The notes beneath the pieces were generated by a model that made no database searches, was not told the origin of the DNA, and saw nothing but the letters and a program-made list of their open reading frames with translations. Below, piece by piece: positions 58,973 through 64,000 of a stretch of DNA of 64,000 nucleotides (positions within the stretch are counted from its first letter, which is position 1; every line of letters starts with the position of its first letter). A program made the translations under genes and the position numbers. Source of the DNA: Austropuccinia psidii (Eukaryota; Basidiomycota; Pucciniomycetes; Pucciniales; Sphaerophragmiaceae); NCBI GenBank assembly GCA_023105745.1, contig JALGQZ010000018.1:20792132-20856131 (forward strand), in the 5' to 3' direction.

Positions 58973-59649
58973 GGGTGTTGGTGAACACATGTAAGTTTCT
59001 GGTAAAAACACGTAAGTGACCTTAATTTTCAAAAAAAATTCCTCAGGCTCAGTTTTGAGGATTTTTTTAATTTTTTTTTGCCATATTTTTCCCGACTTGG
59101 CATGTCAATAAGCACAAATTTTTTCAAAAAATTTTTTTTTGCCAAATTTCACAAATTTGGCCAATATGCCAAAATGGCATTTTTTTCAAAAATTCATTTA
59201 AAATCTTCCCACTTATGAATTTCCTTCATTTTTTTTAAAAAATTGAAGGATTCAATTTGAAGAATAAAGCACCAGAATCCCATAATTTTGGGAATTTTTT
59301 TGGGTGGGACAAGTGAAGGCACAAAAAGGGGTTTTTTTTCAAATGTTTTTTCCCGTCATTGTAATATGCCTATTTTTAAAAAGTGAATTTAATAACTTCC
59401 CACTTATGAATTTCCTTCATTTTTTTTAAATTAAAGGGTTCAATCTGGACAATAAAGAACCAGAAGCTCATGAATTGCGAAAATTTTCTGGGTGGGACAA
59501 CAAGTGAAGGCGCAATGAGTGTTTTTTTTCAACTGTCTTTTTTCTTGTGTGTAATATGACTACTTTCAAGTACAAAAGTTCCACATGTTTGATAAAAAAG
59601 CAGACTGAGGAGGGGGATAATTGGCATAAATTGTATATACAAAAATCAT
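58973..59649 (-). other. MULE 3' non-coding end and left TIR
   Basis: Left terminal repeat 58973-59025 with two GTAAAAACACGTAAG-like motifs, then A/T-rich sequence in which a block of about 100-150 bp occurs twice (around 59180-59340 and 59385-59530: TTCCCACTTATGAATTTCC, then GGGTGGGAC). Same block occurs in 56818-57110 and about 54220-54420. Confidence 0.8.
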
Positions 59650-62600
59650 TCAATCAGAATCAACCCCCAAAATAGTGGGTTTTATCTGAGAGGGGGGAGG
59701 AAGATTGGAAAAATACAACATTCTTTGTTTCTTAAATTTATCAGCCCACCCCAGGGCTTGTGCTTGGGCATGAATCTCCCTGCTCACAGTAATGGGGGGG
59801 ACTGGATAAACTTTAGAAATGATGATGTCCAAAGGAACAAAATGAGCACAACTATTCAAGAAGCAGATGAAAATGGGGGGATTATCATTTGGAGGACAGA
59901 AATAAAGGAAAAAAGAAAAAGATTGGGCTGTGGAATAAAAGAAAACCGGTCTTTTATACTTATTTGCAATTGGATCCCCCATGTCAGGCATGGACATCCA
60001 CTTGCTTTTTGGAGCCTGGCCAACATCTTCACACCATTCAATTCTTTCCAAATAAGAGGATACTGAGGGAATTAAGGTGTTCATGGCTTCATAAAGTCCT
60101 TGATTTTGTCGAATTTCTTCAGCCAAGTCACCTCTGACATCAGCCCATTGATCTTGAGTCTTGTAAATGAAGTGGGATACTGTTCTGTAGCCACAGTTTC
60201 CATCACCCTGGACATTGATGGCCTTGAAGGTGTATTTCAATATAAACTTGGGCAAGTCTTCTGAGCCAGTTATCTGATAAAATAAGTTCAAAAAATGAAT
60301 AAATATCAAAATAAACAACATAAAATTACATTAAAAAGAATCAGAAACTCACAAACAGCTTGGAGCATTCATCACTTGTGTGATAGTTGCTTTGACAATT
60401 CTCACAGGTCAAGTCAATTGCATCATAGATATTCAAACTGGTGGCAGGCTTGTGTGATTTTCTTTGTGATGTTTTGCTTCCAATTTCCAATATTCTTGAC
60501 CTTCTAAGGGTTACTTCTGATTTATTTAATTCAGTTGCTGAGGGTAGTGAATCTGATGAACTGATGGATTTAGATAATGAGTCCTCAGAATCTTAAGAAT
60601 TTTCAGATGAGTCCACTTCCATAATTGGAGAGGGGACATTTGACTGGGATCTGGAAGTTGTTGTGCTGGTCACTTTTGATGGGGGTCTTCCTCTTCTCTT
60701 GGATTGACTTTCAATAATTTCAAATCTTGAAGGTTCTCTTTTGTTTTTATTCTTGGCTCCTTGGGGTCTTCCACAGATATTCTTGCATTCTAGAGGGTCT
60801 TCATAATATTGATCATCCTCTTGACTCTTGGGAATTTGATCAAATGGGACTTTTCCAGTCAAAACATCTTGAAAATGTTGGAGTATTGGAGTGATTTCTG
60901 CCATTGGTCTTTGAAACAGGTCTTCCCCAATGTCTTCAAATATTTCCTTGGCTTCATTCTTTCTTTCTTTTTCAACACTTTGATCAGCACCTTGAAAACC
61001 AGTCTGAGAAGGATATGACAAATAAAATCAGTTAATAAGAAAGAAAATAATAAGAAGAAATTAAAAAACCCTCACAGGCAAATTCAAATGCCATTGAGGA
61101 TGGAAGTCTGATAATTCAAGCCTTTGGCACTTGGCAAATGCCTTTTGGGTCTTATGCTTGCAAGGAATGCCTTTATAATTGTTGTATTTGTTGGTGCATT
61201 TTTCTGCTGGAGGAAATTTTGTTTTGAAATTTTCAAAGGCAATCTGAAGAGCATAATGAGACACCTTGCCATTGAGGGCACAGATGTGTGGAGGAAAATT
61301 CTTGACATGGACAGTCATTTCTTTGGGGATTCTGTTGATAATTTCAATAAATTGTTTTCTGAATGCCATGTGGAGTGCCCTGACTACCTCCAGGAGAGTA
61401 CCAGTGGACTTTTGTAGCCAAAGTTTAACCATGGCATGGGCACCTTCAACTCTGGAGGTGGATCCCACACCCAGGTGGCAATGGTGGTTGCTCCAGGCTG
61501 GCACATAATACTCCTTTAGAGGAAGCCAGGTATTTTCCAAATACTGCAAGACCTCAGCATTCTTAACTTGCTTTTTAAGCTTCTTCCAGTTGTCTTTGAA
61601 GGACTTTTCAGTTGGTGAATACATAAGCTGAGAAAAGAATCCCAAAGTCATTAATAAAGACAATAATAAGAAAAAAAAGTGAAATAAAATGAAATAAAGT
61701 GAAGAAGTATATTACTTGATTCCAAAGGCCCATAAAATTTTCAAAATCAGTTCCATGACCAATTTTCTTCATGCAATGAGAAGATACATCCTTGCTGATG
61801 TGCCAAATGCATAGCATGACTTTGGAGTCTGGGAAGAGCTTCTTAATAGAGTTTTTCAAGGCCAGATCCCTGTCAATAACAATAACTGGAGGGGGAACAA
61901 GATTGGTGCTGTTGAGGACCTTTTCAATGTATTGATTTAATGCCCAAGTATATGAAGTTTCATTTTCATTCTTCATCAAACAAAAAGCCCCAGAAAAGGT
62001 CTTATTTGTTGAGCTGAATCCAACAATATGATAAAAGGGGCATTTTGTACTTATTGGTTTTATAAGTACAATCCATAAGAATGACATGAGGAAAGCCATG
62101 AAGAAGTTTTATGGCCAGGGGGTGAGTAAAAAACAAGGAGGTAATGTGTCCCTCAGAATCCCTTGCAGAGGACCAAACAAAATTTTCTTGTTTGAGAGTG
62201 TCAATAAGAGCATCAATGGGCCTTCTGCCTTGCAGTTTGTCTTTCTTGATTTTCTTGACTTGGTTATAAATGTCTTGAAGGATTACAGGCCTGTCAGACT
62301 CCCTCTTGCTGCATAATTGGGCCTGAATTTGCCTTGGCATGAGGAGTGATTCAGACATTTGAGCAATTTGGGATGTTTCTTGCTCATTGAATTTCCTGAA
62401 AGCAGGATGTGCCATGATATTTTCAGTGGCATCATGGCTATGTTCAGGATTTTTGACTTTCAGAGTCCAAGTGGTACTCTTGGCATATTTCCTGGCATAA
62501 AGTCTAAAAGGACAGTCAAGCTTTCTTGAGGTGACTGTTTTGGAGGGGCTTTTGTTGGGATTTGGGGTGCCAGACCTGTCACAACATATTTCAATTTGGT

Positions 62601-62721
62601 TGTGGGTCATATTGGACCTCAAGGTGGACACAGCATACCCCTGAGGCCTGGCAACATTATGCCCATGTTGCCAAAGAATCTCAAGGGTCTGAAATTCACC
62701 TTCAGTGGGGGGTTGAAGCAT
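59650..62721 (-). pseudogene. MULE transposase - AT-hook - CCHC - OTU fusion (two disabling changes)
   Basis: Four exons: 62721-61716, 61627-61076, 61003-60353, 60273-59650. The introns (88, 72 and 79 nt, GT..AG) all join in phase, giving about 943 codons. Start MLQPPTEGEF chosen because the frame upstream is low-complexity. Domains: FAR1/MULE-type DNA-binding region (CPFRLYARKY...NPEHSHDA); DDE transposase with MDCTYKTNKY, VIVIDRD and SRVEGAHAMVK; IWHI between; SWIM-like GIPCKHK and DFHPQW; GRPQGAKNK and AT-hook KRRGRPPSK; CCHC knuckle CENC-x4-H-x4-C at 60356-60412; OTU protease with DGNCGYR and the histidine motif CAHFVPLD. An extra base at 62031 shifts the frame right after KMPLL. TAA at 60593-60595 interrupts exon 3, where the decayed copy has a Ser/Glu-rich run. 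Confidence 0.88.
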
Positions 62722-63232
62722 TTTTTTTAATGAAAAATATGTATAAAAGTGAAAAAAAGGGGGAATTGGGGGATTTGGAATGGGGTAAGAACCTTTTGAA
62801 ATGTGAAAAAGAGGTGAAAAAAGGTGTGAAAAATGAACAGAAGTGGTTAAGAGTGAAAGAAAGTGGTTTAAATGTGCGATTAATAGATGAGGGAAGGTAA
62901 AAAATTGAAAATTGAGAGGCTTGAAAGCAGGTTGTTGTGGTGGAAAATGCAGTCTTTGGGGGAAAAAAAGAAAAAAAAAGTGTGAAAAGCTTTGCAAAAT
63001 GGCTTTGGTGATGCTGTTTTTCCAAAAAAAACAATGGTTTGTGGTGGGGATAATGTGGATTATTGGGGTGTTTGAGCTTGTTTGTTTTTTTGGGGGGGGG
63101 CTGGGCAAAAACAACTGAAACAATTTGGAGTTAGAGAGGTTTTGTGGGGAAAAAACCTCTTTTGGGAATGTTTTGGCCCAATACAGGCCCAATGGTGTTT
63201 CATTTTTAATTAAAAATGGGCCCAGGGCACCC
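62722..63232 (-). other. MULE 5' untranslated region
   Basis: Pyrimidine-rich on the coding strand (long C and T runs), with an open but low-complexity Phe/Pro/Ser reading frame that is not conserved with the decayed copy. Probably promoter and leader. Confidence 0.6.
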
Positions 63233-63360
63233 CTTACGTGTTTTTACTAAAAATCTACGTGTTTTTACCAAATTATGGCCAAAACACATAAGTTTTTAGT
63301 AAAAACACATAAGCTCTTACGTGTTTTTACCAATTTGCTTACATGTTTTTACCAATACCC
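63233..63360 (-). repeat. MULE right TIR with subterminal motif cluster
   Basis: Repeated, alternately oriented copies of GGTAAAAACACGTAAG (about six full or partial matches in 128 bp), ending ACCAATACCC. The left end and both ends of 55734-57217 carry fewer copies. Multiple close copies are a plausible transposase-binding array. Confidence 0.85.
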
Positions 63361-64000
63361 TAATTTTATAAAAGAAAATATATTATAGGTAATTACAACA
63401 ATAATCTAATTTCTATTATTTAAATTCCTTAATTTAGGATTTATAAAGAATAAAATACTTAAGAAATATTTTAATAATAATATTTTATATATAATAAAAC
63501 TTTAACTCTTTAAATGTCTAATATGATTGGATTGATAATTTATGATGGACAAAAACAGTGATGAAAAGACTTATTTTATGTCTACAGAGCAGCACTCATG
63601 ATTCATAATGGATATAGAGGGTGTGCTCAGGTCCAAACTGAAAAACCAGGCTTGAAAATAAGGTTCTTAACTTGAGGTAACTTATTTTTGATTCCAATTT
63701 AAAGTTACCAGTGTTATTCTTAACTCCAACTAGCTTTAATCCTCATTTAAGTTAATCATTTTTAATTTTTAATAGAAAATAAGTTCATTTATATTAAATT
63801 TCATTACATGAAGAACTTAAAAATAGAGTTTCAAGCAAAAATCTCTTAAACTCAATTTTTAATTCATTTTTAAAGAAATCTTAATTTTCTTTAAGTATAC
63901 TTAAAAGAGCAAATTTCCAGGATAATTACCCAGGAAATCTGTTGGTAAAAGATTCTTAAAATTTAATTGATATACAGATAACATTAAATTGTAAGCTGTG
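63361..64000 (-). repeat. Repeat R2, right part, runs off the window
   Basis: Reverse complement of about 15365-16020: shared landmarks GGAGTTAAGAATAACAC, TTAAATTGGAAT and TGTTTTTGTCCATCA. Continues past the window end, so the true extent of the R repeat is unknown. Confidence 0.8.

Larger units (their letters stand above)
58973..63360 (-). mobile_element. MULE with composite transposase-OTU gene
   Basis: 4,388 bp, with termini GGGTGTTGGTGAACACATG (left) and, at the right, the complement-matching ACATGTTTTTACCAATACCC. Perfect 8-bp target duplication TAATTTTA (58965-58972 and 63361-63368). The empty site survives in R1 near 16014-16021 (GAAATTATTGTC), which confirms both the boundaries and the insertion. 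Subterminal copies of a GGTAAAAACACGTAAG motif crowd both ends. One spliced gene fills the interior. The element is young in appearance but carries two disabling mutations. Confidence 0.93.

Noticed and set aside
62722..63192. N-terminal extension of the MULE transposase frame (Phe/Pro/Ser/His-rich)
   Set aside because: Pyrimidine-run low complexity with no domain and no frame conservation in the decayed copy; the start at 62721 begins protein-like sequence.

Overview
This window is a transposon graveyard. I find no cellular gene, rRNA, tRNA or CRISPR array, and almost all interpretable sequence is transposable element (TE) or TE remnant. The DNA is AT-rich. Introns of 65-88 nt with GT..AG ends, Ty3/gypsy chromoviruses with a C-terminal chromodomain, Mutator-like elements (MULEs) carrying an OTU protease, and hAT relics point to a filamentous fungus. 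The decayed Gag zinc-knuckle and protease text at 13.0-14.6 kb resembles gypsy elements I associate with rust fungi (Pucciniales). That assignment is inference.

Layout. 1-755 and 11862-17652 hold an old, decayed gypsy element (D, minus strand). It is split by Gyp-A1 (756-11861, TSD TATTT) and by an older repeat, R1 (about 14.59-16.64 kb). 19262-32139 is a solo LTR of family B (TSD CCATC) split by Gyp-A2 (20323-31436, TSD AATCT). Gyp-A1 and Gyp-A2 are each interrupted by an oppositely oriented solo LTR of a related A subfamily (4056-5486 and 27343-28781). 32.7-35.7 kb holds two decayed hAT transposase remnants. 36870-43973 is Gyp-B1 (TSD ATAAA), a Gag-only, non-autonomous gypsy whose pol is deleted and reshuffled. 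45.2-47.7 kb is very decayed Gag-like sequence. 48.7-54.6 kb is a dead MULE with a 1.8-kb insertion. 55734-57217 is a short MULE derivative whose core is a palindromic minisatellite. 58973-63360 is a recent MULE (TSD TAATTTTA) inserted into R2, an inverted paralogue of R1 that preserves the empty site.

How parts work together. Gyp-A and Gyp-B share one expression layout: a leader with a likely intron, a spliced upstream protein (ORF1), and Gag(-Pol) in the -1 frame relative to ORF1. In A1, A2 and B1 an AUG in the Gag frame lies inside the ORF1 intron. Retaining the intron would open the Gag frame and splicing would give ORF1. This possible splice-controlled overlapping-gene switch is the most novel system in the window. 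The MULE encodes one composite protein: DNA-binding domain, DDE transposase, SWIM-like motif, AT-hook, CCHC knuckle and OTU protease. The short satellite-bearing derivative shares its ends and may be moved in trans.

Limits: pairings and splice sites were read by eye. No alignment score or database hit is claimed, and boundaries given as 'about' are approximate.
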